In this document: positions 6,818 through 13,024 of the stretch, piece after piece
Position numbering within the stretch: position 1 is the first letter of the stretch
How the letters are laid out: each line of letters starts with the position of its first letter
From: Scatocola faecipullorum
GTDB taxonomy: Bacteria; Pseudomonadota; Alphaproteobacteria; RF32; CAG-239
NCBI GenBank assembly: GCA_018714685.1
Contig: DVNC01000011.1
Coordinates: 1-13,444, forward strand
Direction: 5' to 3'
Length of the DNA: 13,444 nt
Translations under genes and position numbers: made by a program
Notes under the pieces: model-generated
What the model was told of the DNA's origin: nothing
The model's database searches: none
What the model saw: only the letters and a program-made list of their open reading frames with translations

Positions 6818-7483
6818 TTAACAGGCCGGACGTTTTGACATCAGCCCTTCCGAAATCTGCAGATTCGTCATAATCATGCAGTCCAGAGCCTTCTGATTAA
6901 GATTATCAACGTTCTTGCCGACCTCAAGCGTGCGGCTGGAAACATAATCCGCCAGCTTAATCAAATTTCCTTTGGTTTCGCGCGGCAGCGGATTTTTTTC
7001 ATCGGAAGCCAGCGTTTTGATATAAACCCAAAGCTTCATATTGTTGTCCAAAGCGCTGATTAAGTCGGACGTGCTGTTGTTTTCGCGGGCATTCGACAGG
7101 TCAACCGCACATTTCAGCAGCGAGAAAGCCTCCTCCCGGGCCAGATTGTTTTTAACCGCTTCAATCAGACCTTCGGAAATCTGCATATTGATATTGACCA
7201 GGCAGTCAAAATCGGTTTTGGTCATTTTCAAACCTTTTGACAGAATCATCCTCTCAACAAACTTGGACAATTTCATCAAATTGGCTTTAATATCTTCGGG
7301 AAGCAAATTCTTTGCACTCTTCAACGATGTTTCTATTTCCACCCAAAGTTTCAAATTGCTGTCCAGAGCGCGGATAATCTCATGCTCGTTATTGCTCATC
7401 GAAGCCTTGGCCAGGGCCATTGCCTGATTAAGCAGGATTACCGCTTCTTTCTCAGCATTTTTAACTTGGTCATTATTATTCAT
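6818..7483 (-). CDS. Tandem-duplicated FlaF-like flagellar protein
   Basis: A 221-residue cytoplasmic protein without signal peptide or membrane segment. It consists of two similar halves, about residues 11-106 and 117-214. Each half has the order: helix beginning LL; ALDxNxKLWVxI (40-50 and 145-155); LPxxxKxNLxKLxxYV (61-76 and 166-181); a variable linker; and (D)CxxxxNxQISEGL (93-106 and 201-214). This order matches FlaF, a roughly 110-130-residue alphaproteobacterial protein acting in flagellin synthesis or secretion, whose hallmark is NRKLW...NPLP...L..LG.FV...ID.LIEIN..I..GL. The second half, with KNPLP, is closer to that pattern. The assignment is from memory of the family and was not searched. 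The start at 7483 is supported by GAGGAAG five bases upstream; an in-frame ATG at 7519 is less likely. It stands alone between flgH and a strong terminator. Confidence 0.72.
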   Translation of the reverse strand: MNNNDQVKNAEKEAVILLNQAMALAKASMSNNEHEIIRALDSNLKLWVEIETSLKSAKNLLPEDIKANLMKLSKFVERMILSKGLKMTKTDFDCLVNINMQISEGLIEAVKNNLAREEAFSLLKCAVDLSNARENNSTSDLISALDNNMKLWVYIKTLASDEKNPLPRETKGNLIKLADYVSSRTLEVGKNVDNLNQKALDCMIMTNLQISEGLMSKRPAC

Positions 7484-7517
7484 GTTTACTTCCTCAAAAA
7501 TTAAATAGTTCACACAC

Positions 7518-7546
7518 AATATAGTTTCATTCCCCGGCTATTTAAA
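7518..7546 (-). promoter_or_regulatory. Possible promoter of the FlaF-like gene
   Basis: Minus-strand TTTAAA (7546-7541), a 17-base spacer, then TATATT (7523-7518), about 35 bases upstream of the start codon. The -35 match is weak. I found no -24/-12 element here, so this gene does not obviously share the flgF promoter type. Confidence 0.35.
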
Positions 7547-7576
7547 CAGCAATAACCAGACATCCACAACTTTATG

Positions 7577-7701
7577 CGTTTCGGGCCTGCCCGAATGGGG
7601 AGATGGACAGGCCTTCGGCGCAGCGGAGAGAAATACCTCGCAAAGTTCTTTCTCTCCCGGACGAACCGGATAAGAATGGGGAGAATATCCGATTCGCAAA
7701 G
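7577..7701 (-). repeat. Palindrome-rich intergenic element with repeated loop motif
   Basis: The gap between flgH and the FlaF-like gene holds three separate inverted repeats. They are GGCCTG/CAGGCC (7584-7589 and 7608-7613), GGAGAGAAA/TTTCTCTCC (7625-7633 and 7649-7657) and CGGATA/TATCCG (7667-7672 and 7686-7691). The first and third have unrelated stems but share an identical 11-base motif GAATGGGGAGA (7593-7603 and 7674-7684) in their loops. TCGCAAAG occurs at 7638-7645 and 7694-7701. No convincing gene is present. The strand is arbitrary. It may be a degenerate repeat family copy or a structured 3' region of the flagellar mRNA. Confidence 0.55.
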
Positions 7702-7725
7702 GGTTAATAATTCCGGCCTTTCAGC

Positions 7726-7784
7726 CTGAAATTCCGTTTTTCCTGTTGAAGGAAACAAAACAGTATCCGCTGTCGGAATTTCAG
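7726..7784 (-). repeat. 11-base inverted repeat downstream of flgH
   Basis: CTGAAATTCCG (7726-7736) and CGGAATTTCAG (7774-7784) are exact inverted repeats around 37 bases. A smaller TTTCC/GGAAA hairpin (7739-7743 and 7751-7755) lies inside, and TTTCAG-C-CTGAAA overlaps the left arm (7719-7731). It starts about 30 bases after the flgH stop. There is no T run, so it is not a standard intrinsic terminator. It could stabilise the mRNA end or be part of a repeat element. Confidence 0.6.
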
Positions 7785-7812
7785 ACCGGCCTTACATAAA
7801 GCCTTGAATAGC

Positions 7813-8574
7813 TTAAAACGGCGACAGAATATCCAGCAGCTGACGGCCGTATCTCGGCTCCTGCATATCCGAAACCGTACCCCGACCGCCGTAAGAAACA
7901 CGCAGTTCAGCAATTTTGCTCGATTCGATGGTATTGTCGGATTTGATATCCGCCCGGCGGATAATGCCGCGCACCGTCAGCTGGCGAAGCTCATAGTTCA
8001 CCCTGATTTCCTGTGTTCCTTCAATCACCAGATTGTCATTCGGCAAAACCTGCGTTACCACCGCCGCCATGGTCATGTTAATTTTCTCGGAACGATTGAT
8101 TTTGCCTTCGCCCTGAACATCGTGGTTTGACATTACATTGAACAAATCGGACGTATCAACCGTATCCGGCAGATAATCCTTGGCATATTTTTCATAACCG
8201 GCCAGGGTATTGATATTTACCGTATCTTCGTTGTCATCACGATATTGCTCGGTCTTGTTCTTCATCGACGCATTGTCGGAAGCCTCGATGTTAACCGTGA
8301 TAATATCGCCCACTTTGGCGGCCCGCTGGTCTTGGAAAAATCCCGAAGAACCTTTCTTCCACAAAGAATTGGCCCCGGCATATTGTTCCGGCTTTGCCGG
8401 CATCGGCATCGAAACCGCCTGATAGCCCGGCGCATCCACCGGATTTTGTATCGGCGCCAGCTCCGGCTCTTTGCCGATGCTGGTCAGCCGCGACCAGGTA
8501 TTGCAGCCGCTGAGCGATGTTGCCATCATCAGCAGCGCCGCCAGCCTGCATAAATTTTGTTGTTTGTCAGTCAT
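7813..8574 (-). CDS. flgH: Flagellar L-ring lipoprotein
   Basis: FlgH forms the outer-membrane L ring around the flagellar rod. From ATG 8574 it has 253 residues with a lipoprotein signal peptide. The lipobox LSGC places the modified cysteine at residue 24, followed by NTWSRL. Family features follow: SLWKKGSSGFFQDQRAAKVGDIITVNI, VEGTQEIRVNYELRQLTVRGIIRRADI (written here from two adjoining conserved blocks), and the end YGGRGTVSDMQEPRYGRQLLDILSPF. An in-frame ATG at 8580 is only two to three bases from the Shine-Dalgarno GGGGAG, while 8574 is eight away, so I prefer 8574. It follows flgA by 15 bases as the last operon gene. flgI, the P-ring gene, is not in this window. Export would use Sec, then the Lol system. 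Confidence 0.96.
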   Translation of the reverse strand: MTDKQQNLCRLAALLMMATSLSGCNTWSRLTSIGKEPELAPIQNPVDAPGYQAVSMPMPAKPEQYAGANSLWKKGSSGFFQDQRAAKVGDIITVNIEASDNASMKNKTEQYRDDNEDTVNINTLAGYEKYAKDYLPDTVDTSDLFNVMSNHDVQGEGKINRSEKINMTMAAVVTQVLPNDNLVIEGTQEIRVNYELRQLTVRGIIRRADIKSDNTIESSKIAELRVSYGGRGTVSDMQEPRYGRQLLDILSPF

Positions 8575-8589
8575 GACCATAGCTCCCCT

Positions 8590-9327
8590 CTATTGGACAT
8601 CAATATAAACCGTTTCGGCATCGACAACCGTGCCGACCAGCACTTTCTTGCTTTTGGAGTTTTCAACTTCGATCCGCTCGCCTTTCACGCCGTCCTGACG
8701 TGCCTGCCCGCGGGCCGTAATTTGCATTTTATCCGTTTTATAAACCACGGTAATCAAATCGTTTTTCTTAATCAGAATTTTCTCGCCGATGTCACGGTCG
8801 GTTACAATTTTACCTTCTTTCAGATATTTTTTGGCCTCTTTGTTCACCAACTTGTCTTTTTCGGTCACAAACATCGGCTTAACCCGGTTCATGCGCACCG
8901 TTATTGTCTTCAACATATCCGGCGTAATCAGCTCTCCCTTGTCAATATTGCGGGCGGGAACATAAATTTCTCCCAAAACATAATATTTCCCGGAAACGGC
9001 AGTCCGTGCAAAGGCTTTTCCGTCGGCAAAAATTTCCACCGAGCAGGAAAACTTGTTTGAGAGTTCGTCGGTTCTCAGTTTTTCAACCAGGATCTTAGCT
9101 TTTCGAGCATTTTCGATTTGAAAGACAGTCTGCCCACCAAAAAATTCCAAATCAACAGCCTCAGGCCGCCCTTGCTCCACAAACTCTTTTTTGATTGCTT
9201 CTGATATTTCATCTTCACTCACCATCAGCAGATTCTCTGCTGCCTCTTCCGCCCGAACCTCACAGGCGCCCAATATTAACATTAATAAACCGAAGATAAT
9301 CCCTTTTTTCATAAAAACGACTTTCAT
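8590..9327 (-). CDS. flgA: P-ring assembly chaperone
   Basis: FlgA is a periplasmic chaperone that helps FlgI assemble into the P ring. The 245-residue product has an N-terminal export signal (KKGIIFGLLMLILGAC), a central variable part, and the C-terminal SAF/ChapFlgA domain. That domain starts near GEIYVPARNIDKGELITPDMLK (about residue 123 onward) and continues through DRDIGEKILIKKNDLITVVY to GTVVDAETVYIDV. The signal contains LGAC, which resembles a lipobox. Cleavage by signal peptidase I after VRA is the alternative expected for a soluble chaperone. The ATG at 9327 is preceded by a weak GGTG; ATG 9312 (MKKG) is possible but has no better site. It starts seven bases after flgG and ends 15 bases before flgH. 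Confidence 0.9.
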   Translation of the reverse strand: MKVVFMKKGIIFGLLMLILGACEVRAEEAAENLLMVSEDEISEAIKKEFVEQGRPEAVDLEFFGGQTVFQIENARKAKILVEKLRTDELSNKFSCSVEIFADGKAFARTAVSGKYYVLGEIYVPARNIDKGELITPDMLKTITVRMNRVKPMFVTEKDKLVNKEAKKYLKEGKIVTDRDIGEKILIKKNDLITVVYKTDKMQITARGQARQDGVKGERIEVENSKSKKVLVGTVVDAETVYIDVQ

Positions 9328-9334
9328 TTCACCG

Positions 9335-10123
9335 TTATCTCAATTGCGTAATCGTATTTAACATCTGATCCGAAGTCTGAATAATCTTTGAGTTCATTTC
9401 ATAAGCGCGTTGGGCCGAAACCAGTTCCGTAATCTCCGATACCGGATTAACGTTTGACGTTTCCAGATATCCCTGCAAAATGGAGCCGAAACCTTCCACA
9501 TCCGGATTATCGACAATCGGCGCACCGGAAGCCTGTGTTTCCAGCAGCAGGTTTTGCCCCATGGCTTCCAAACCGGCCTCATTCACAAAAGTCGCCAGTT
9601 CCAGCTGCCCGACGTTGACCTCATCGGTCTCGCCGTCCTGTTTAACCCAAACTTCGCCGGAGTTATTGATATAAACTTCCGTTGCATCGTCGGGAATGGT
9701 AATCTCCGGCTGAACAATATAACCGTCATGCGTTACGATCACGCCGTCGCCGTTCTTCTGAAAAGCGCCGTCGCGGGTATAGGCAATACCTTTGCCTTCC
9801 GGCAGTTCAATCTGAAAATAACCGCGCCCCTGAATAGCCAGATCCAGAGAATTGTTGGTGTTGGTCAAACCGGTACCGCCGGTAATCCGATAAATTGCCG
9901 CGGTACGCACGCCCAAACCGAGCTGAATGCCGGACGGAACCACTGTCTGCGCAGCCGAAGACGTCGCTCCCGGACGAATGATATTCTGATACAACAGGTC
10001 GTTAAATTCGGCCCGGCGCTTGGTATAAGCCGTCGTGTTCATATTGGCAATGTTGTTGGAAATAACGTCAACGTTCGTCTGCTGGGCCAGCATGCCGGTT
10101 GCACCGATTGCTAAAGATCTCAT
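9335..10123 (-). CDS. flgG: Flagellar distal rod protein
   Basis: FlgG makes the distal rod, the long part of the axle crossing the P and L rings. The 262-residue length matches the family. N-terminal rod motif: MRSLAIGATGMLAQQTNVDVISNNIANMNTTAYTKRRAEF. It is followed by the FlgG-specific segment near residues 45-75 (LLYQNIIRPGA, PSGIQLGLGVR), which separates FlgG from FlgF. The LFGG-type domain in the middle contains GRGYFQIELPEGKGIAYTRDGAF, and the C-terminal helix is LETSNVNPVSEITELVSAQRAYEMNSKIIQTSDQMLNTITQLR. GGGGAG lies five bases before the ATG. It follows flgF by 18 bases. The substrate leaves through the flagellar type III export apparatus, so there is no cleavable signal. Confidence 0.97.
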   Translation of the reverse strand: MRSLAIGATGMLAQQTNVDVISNNIANMNTTAYTKRRAEFNDLLYQNIIRPGATSSAAQTVVPSGIQLGLGVRTAAIYRITGGTGLTNTNNSLDLAIQGRGYFQIELPEGKGIAYTRDGAFQKNGDGVIVTHDGYIVQPEITIPDDATEVYINNSGEVWVKQDGETDEVNVGQLELATFVNEAGLEAMGQNLLLETQASGAPIVDNPDVEGFGSILQGYLETSNVNPVSEITELVSAQRAYEMNSKIIQTSDQMLNTITQLR

Positions 10124-10141
10124 ATTTTCTCCCCTTTATAA

Positions 10142-10885
10142 TTAAGCCAGCTGCGAGTAAGCTGTAATTGTGTTTGACAAGCGCTCATGTTCTTCATCAA
10201 TCATACTCTGAACAATCTCGTAAGAGCGCTGTAATTTGATCATTTTGGTCATTTCGGTAATCGAATTGACGTTCGACTGTTCCAAAGCCCCCTGCACCAC
10301 CTGGGCGTTTTCCGGCCCGACAGTCATGGCATTGTCCGCCGTATTGCGAAACATTGTGTCTGCAACTTTCATCAGTTTTCGATTATCGGCAAATTTTACC
10401 AGCTTAAGCCGGCCGATGGTTCCGTTTTCGGTTGTCACATCGCCGTTGCTGGCAATTGAAATGTCTTTTTCCCCCGGCGCCAAAAAGAGCGGCTCGTTGT
10501 TTTCCGACAAAACGGTCTGCCCTTCCATCGTCACCAGTTGACCGTTGGCATCAAGCGTAAAGCTGCCTTTTTTGGTGTACATTTCCCCTTGATTTGTCTC
10601 AATCGCGAAGAAAACATCGCCGCGAGATGCCAAATCAAAAGTATTGCCGGTATTGACGATTGCTCCTTCGCGGAAATCCTGATATTGCCCGTAATCCTGC
10701 GTAAAATAAACCGGAACCCGGCCAAAACCGGTTGCCTCCGGCGTCTGCACCAGATAAGACGAAAAAACGGCATCATCCTGTTTGTAACCGCTGGTATTCA
10801 TGTTGGCCATATTGTTGGAAACGATATCCATCTGCTTCCACAGGGCCATCTGGCGCGAAAGAGCTATGTATTTGGTATTATCCAT
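10142..10885 (-). CDS. flgF: Flagellar proximal rod protein
   Basis: FlgF is a proximal rod component joining the MS ring side to the distal rod. The 247-residue product has the rod/hook N-terminal motif (YIALSRQMALWKQMDIVSNNMANMNTSGYKQ), a central domain with GDVFFAIETNQGEMYTKKGSFTLDANGQLV, and the C-terminal helix GALEQSNVNSITEMTKMIKLQRSYEIVQSMI. It lacks the FlgG-specific insert after the N-terminal helix, and its position ahead of flgG supports FlgF. ATG 10885 follows GGGGAG at nine bases. It is the first gene of flgFGAH, transcribed from the sigma-54-type promoter at 10937-10953. It is exported by the flagellar type III system. Confidence 0.95.
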   Translation of the reverse strand: MDNTKYIALSRQMALWKQMDIVSNNMANMNTSGYKQDDAVFSSYLVQTPEATGFGRVPVYFTQDYGQYQDFREGAIVNTGNTFDLASRGDVFFAIETNQGEMYTKKGSFTLDANGQLVTMEGQTVLSENNEPLFLAPGEKDISIASNGDVTTENGTIGRLKLVKFADNRKLMKVADTMFRNTADNAMTVGPENAQVVQGALEQSNVNSITEMTKMIKLQRSYEIVQSMIDEEHERLSNTITAYSQLA

Positions 10886-10936
10886 AAGTTTATTCTCCCC
10901 AATAAAAACGGATAATGTAACATCTGCTTTTGTATA

Positions 10937-10953
10937 TGCAAATATCGTGCCAA
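10937..10953 (-). promoter_or_regulatory. Sigma-54 (RpoN) promoter of flgFGAH
   Basis: On the minus strand TTGGCACG (10953-10946), four bases, then TTGCA (10941-10937). This matches the -24/-12 consensus TGGCACG-N4-TTGCW with the obligatory GG-N10-GC spacing. Transcription would start near 10926, about 40 bases before the flgF ATG. In Caulobacter and relatives, rod and hook genes use sigma-54 with the activator FlbD. An upstream activator site was not identified. Confidence 0.88.
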
Positions 10954-10968
10954 AAATTCAAAAAGTAT

Positions 10969-10995
10969 AAAAAAAGCCCCTCTGCACGAGGGGCT
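10969..10995 (-). terminator. Intrinsic terminator of the 11001-11282 gene
   Basis: On the minus strand AGCCCCTC (10995-10988), loop GTGCA, GAGGGGCT (10982-10975), then a run of T. The eight-pair stem begins five bases after the stop codon. It separates this gene from the flagellar promoter 16 bases downstream. Confidence 0.93.
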
Positions 10996-11000
10996 GAAAA

Positions 11001-11282
11001 TTAACTTACCGCATTTCCTTGCTTTGAAGAAAATTCTGCAAGAAGAGACTTAATCTCCTCAAAAAACTGCCGGTCTTCAGAATTGGCCGAATACAGAGAA
11101 TCTCTGCACGGAAGCTTTTCTTCAATCTGCGCATAGTGAGCAAAAGCGGTTATAATAACCTCGGAACAACCTCCGTATTTCCGACATAAAGCATTTGCAT
11201 ACTCTCTTGCCAACTGGGGAACCTGATTTCCGGGAGCATTAAACATTTCACATGCTCTTTGTACAGCATCTTGTTTTGCCAT
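11001..11282 (-). CDS. Small uncharacterised protein with four cysteines
   Basis: A 93-residue, probably cytoplasmic protein that I do not recognise. There is no signal peptide or membrane segment; it appears mostly helical. Cysteines are at residues 11, 33, 39 and 59. The stretch CRKYGGCSEVIITAF (33-47) loosely recalls the start of C_GCAxxG_C_C proteins, but the rest of that signature is absent, so I do not assign it. Reality as a gene is supported by a promoter with perfect TTGACA upstream, a strong terminator just after the stop, and its fit in a co-directional block. No Shine-Dalgarno is visible before the ATG at 11282; the leader is very AT-rich. It is a separate unit from flgFGAH, although adjacent. 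Confidence 0.75.
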   Translation of the reverse strand: MAKQDAVQRACEMFNAPGNQVPQLAREYANALCRKYGGCSEVIITAFAHYAQIEEKLPCRDSLYSANSEDRQFFEEIKSLLAEFSSKQGNAVS

Positions 11283-11334
11283 AGTTTTATTTGTTTTGCG
11301 GTTAATAATAAAAATAACTGTATATTTTTAACTA

Positions 11335-11362
11335 AATATATATCTTTTTATTTTTTTGTCAA
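11335..11362 (-). promoter_or_regulatory. Promoter of the 11001-11282 gene
   Basis: On the minus strand a perfect TTGACA (11362-11357), a 16-base spacer, then TATATT (11340-11335), within a strongly AT-rich 120-base gap. The leader would be about 45 bases. Confidence 0.65.
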
Positions 11363-11403
11363 TATATTTTACAGAAACACTTTTCAGGAATACTTGAATT
11401 CGC

Positions 11404-11793
11404 TTACTTGCAGCCGGAAACTTTCTTCAAAACATAATGCTCGGCTAAAGCTCCCTCAACCGGTTTTTTGTCCATATTCAAACGCCGCAGCTGACCGGGC
11501 TCAATTTTGTAATAGCTCACGTCATCGTCTGCCGCCCGAAGCGCCAGCACATTGCTGTCACGGCTGTAAGTTCCCTGCTCGTTAAACGTTCCGTCTTTCT
11601 TGTCAATATAAACCGACTTCATCGTAAAATGATGATTGCGGTCCAAACTGATTGTTGTTTTAATGCCGGGAGCATCGGCTGCCGGCAGCGTCCCCTCATA
11701 AACGCCGCAATATTCTTCAACGCGGGCGTTGGTATTGTCGCACCCCCATAAAACAGCGGCACCCAACAATAAAATTGCTAATTCTTTTATCAT
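11404..11793 (-). CDS. NlpE-like lipoprotein lacking the CxxC motif
   Basis: A lipoprotein of 129 residues from ATG 11793. The signal peptide runs to lipobox VLWGC, with the lipidated cysteine at residue 18. The mature part matches the N-terminal NlpE domain: CGVYEGTLPAADAPGIKTTISL (29-50), YIDKKDGTFNEQGTY, LALRAADDDVSYYKIEPGQLRRLN, and the end PVEGALAEHYVLKK. NlpE is an outer-membrane sensor of lipoprotein trafficking and copper stress upstream of Cpx in enterobacteria. Its LPCADC motif is here LPAADAP, with Ala38 and Ala41 in place of both cysteines. The C-terminal OB-fold of the enterobacterial protein is absent, as in many short NlpE_N proteins. GTG at 11802 is possible, but AGGTG overlaps it and is well spaced for ATG 11793. 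It is a single-gene unit. Confidence 0.82.
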   Translation of the reverse strand: MIKELAILLLGAAVLWGCDNTNARVEEYCGVYEGTLPAADAPGIKTTISLDRNHHFTMKSVYIDKKDGTFNEQGTYSRDSNVLALRAADDDVSYYKIEPGQLRRLNMDKKPVEGALAEHYVLKKVSGCK

Positions 11794-11835
11794 CTTTTTC
11801 ACCTGATTTAATGGTTACACATTTTCGATATAATT

Positions 11836-11864
11836 CTTATATCTCCGCTTTCACGACAAATCAA
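11836..11864 (-). promoter_or_regulatory. Possible promoter of the NlpE-like gene
   Basis: On the minus strand TTGATT (11864-11859), a 17-base spacer, then TATAAG (11841-11836), between the upstream terminator and the gene. The leader would be about 35 bases. Confidence 0.5.
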
Positions 11865-11885
11865 ACTAATTGATTATCCCGCCCC

Positions 11886-11920
11886 AAAAAGAAAGAGGTG
11901 CAAAACCTGCACCTCTTTCT
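11886..11920 (-). terminator. Intrinsic terminator after the DHH-like gene
   Basis: On the minus strand AGAAAGAGGTGCA (11920-11908), loop GGTTT, then TGCACCTCTTTCT (11902-11890) running into more T. The 13-pair stem is perfect and lies about 35 bases after the stop codon. Confidence 0.92.
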
Positions 11921-11954
11921 CTTAACGCCTCCGCAAGGAGAAGGAAAATAATTT

Positions 11955-12929
11955 TCAGAACCGGTAATGATTGAGCACCAGAGCAATGTTTTTGACATCG
12001 TCATAGCTCATTCTCATGTTTCTGGGAGAACCGCCAATTCCGACATGTCCGCCGAAACCGTTGCCTTCTGTCAGTCCATAAAGCTCATTAAGCTTTGCAT
12101 AGACTTTCTTCAGACCATTCTCGCCAAACATTTCTTCGGCTACTTCCGCACAAGGCGTACCGATAATAATGTTGCCTTCATTATAAAGAGCAACAACCAC
12201 CGGATTCTGCCAGGAAGAAGCAACGCGAACGTTACCGTCCTTTTTACCGTACCATGTATCGAAACCGAATACAGAAGCACCGCGGATAACGAGAATACCC
12301 TCCTCTTTCACGCTGCGTTCAGCCATATCGGCTTCGGCTTTTGCCACGAGACGCTCCTGTTCTTTCACGGCAGCCTCAAAAAAAGGAGCTAGCATCTCCT
12401 CATCTGAGAACATCAGTTTGCGCCAACCGTGAACGGACAGTTCCGCGTTAGAACCAACCCCTGAGTAAAACATATGCCACAAGGACAACAGTTTACCATA
12501 AGGCAATTCCATACGGTCTAATCCGACGGGGTCGGTATCCAAAAGCGCGATTGTTCCGGCCAAAGCTGAAAAATCGCGACTCATGGTTTCCGCCATTTTG
12601 CCTTTCAAGAACTTATTGTTCTTATTGGCCGCTGACGGAATATAACCTGCCAGCGAAGCGATTGCAAAAGTACAATCGGCATCAATATGGCTGATTACAA
12701 AACGCGGGTCTTGGTAGCGTTTTCCGTAACAATCGCGATAAGCGCGGATTGCTACAGATTCTAATTTAGACAAATCCCGACCATCAGCAGTTACACCATG
12801 GTGATCCATATCCAAATTATCTACAATAGACACGCCCCCGTAAGAACACTCCACCGGGCAATAGCCCTGACACATAAATTTTTCTGCTTCCGCTGCTGTT
12901 TTAGCAAAAGCAATTTCAAGCTTTTTCAT
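11955..12929 (-). CDS. Putative DHH-type phosphoesterase with rearranged motifs
   Basis: A 324-residue cytoplasmic protein of uncertain family. It carries motifs typical of DHH phosphoesterases (metal-dependent phosphodiesterases such as RecJ and nanoRNases). These are DNLDMDHHG (37-45, with Asp42-His43-His44), a strand then SHIDADCTFAIASLAG (80-95, His81, Asp83, Asp85), and ALLDTDPVG (128-136, Asp131, Asp133). A C-terminal GFGGHVGIGGSPRN (291-304) recalls the glycine-rich GGH motif of DHHA1 domains. In ordinary DHH proteins the HxDxD motif comes first and DHH later; here DHH is first, as in a circular permutation. The activity and substrate are unknown, and the family assignment is an inference from motifs. 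ATG 12929 has no visible Shine-Dalgarno. It is a single-gene unit with its own terminator. Confidence 0.7.
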   Translation of the reverse strand: MKKLEIAFAKTAAEAEKFMCQGYCPVECSYGGVSIVDNLDMDHHGVTADGRDLSKLESVAIRAYRDCYGKRYQDPRFVISHIDADCTFAIASLAGYIPSAANKNNKFLKGKMAETMSRDFSALAGTIALLDTDPVGLDRMELPYGKLLSLWHMFYSGVGSNAELSVHGWRKLMFSDEEMLAPFFEAAVKEQERLVAKAEADMAERSVKEEGILVIRGASVFGFDTWYGKKDGNVRVASSWQNPVVVALYNEGNIIIGTPCAEVAEEMFGENGLKKVYAKLNELYGLTEGNGFGGHVGIGGSPRNMRMSYDDVKNIALVLNHYRF

Positions 12930-12946
12930 ATATGTAAGTTTTTAAT

Positions 12947-12977
12947 TTTTTGCATTTGAAATTGAGGCATGCAAAAA
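12947..12977 (-). promoter_or_regulatory. Hairpin just upstream of the DHH-like start
   Basis: TTTTTGCAT (12947-12955) and ATGCAAAAA (12969-12977) are exact inverted repeats around 13 bases, in the predicted leader and 18 bases before the ATG. A second small hairpin, TATCTC-AAA-GAGATA, lies at 12998-13012. With no Shine-Dalgarno present, the structure could influence ribosome access. That function is a guess. Confidence 0.5.
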
Positions 12978-13024
12978 GACGACCTCGAAAATAACGCTAT
13001 CTCAAAGAGATAATATGTAGAGAC

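Noticed and set aside
7577..7701. CsrA/RsmA binding array, because of GGA in hairpin loops
   Set aside because: The loops have GGGGA rather than the ANGGA core, and they do so only on the strand opposite to transcription of the neighbouring genes.
7510..7758. An 82-codon minus-strand frame between flgH and the FlaF-like gene
   Set aside because: It runs through several inverted repeats and has no recognisable domain or good ribosome site. It overlaps the promoter and start region of the FlaF-like gene.
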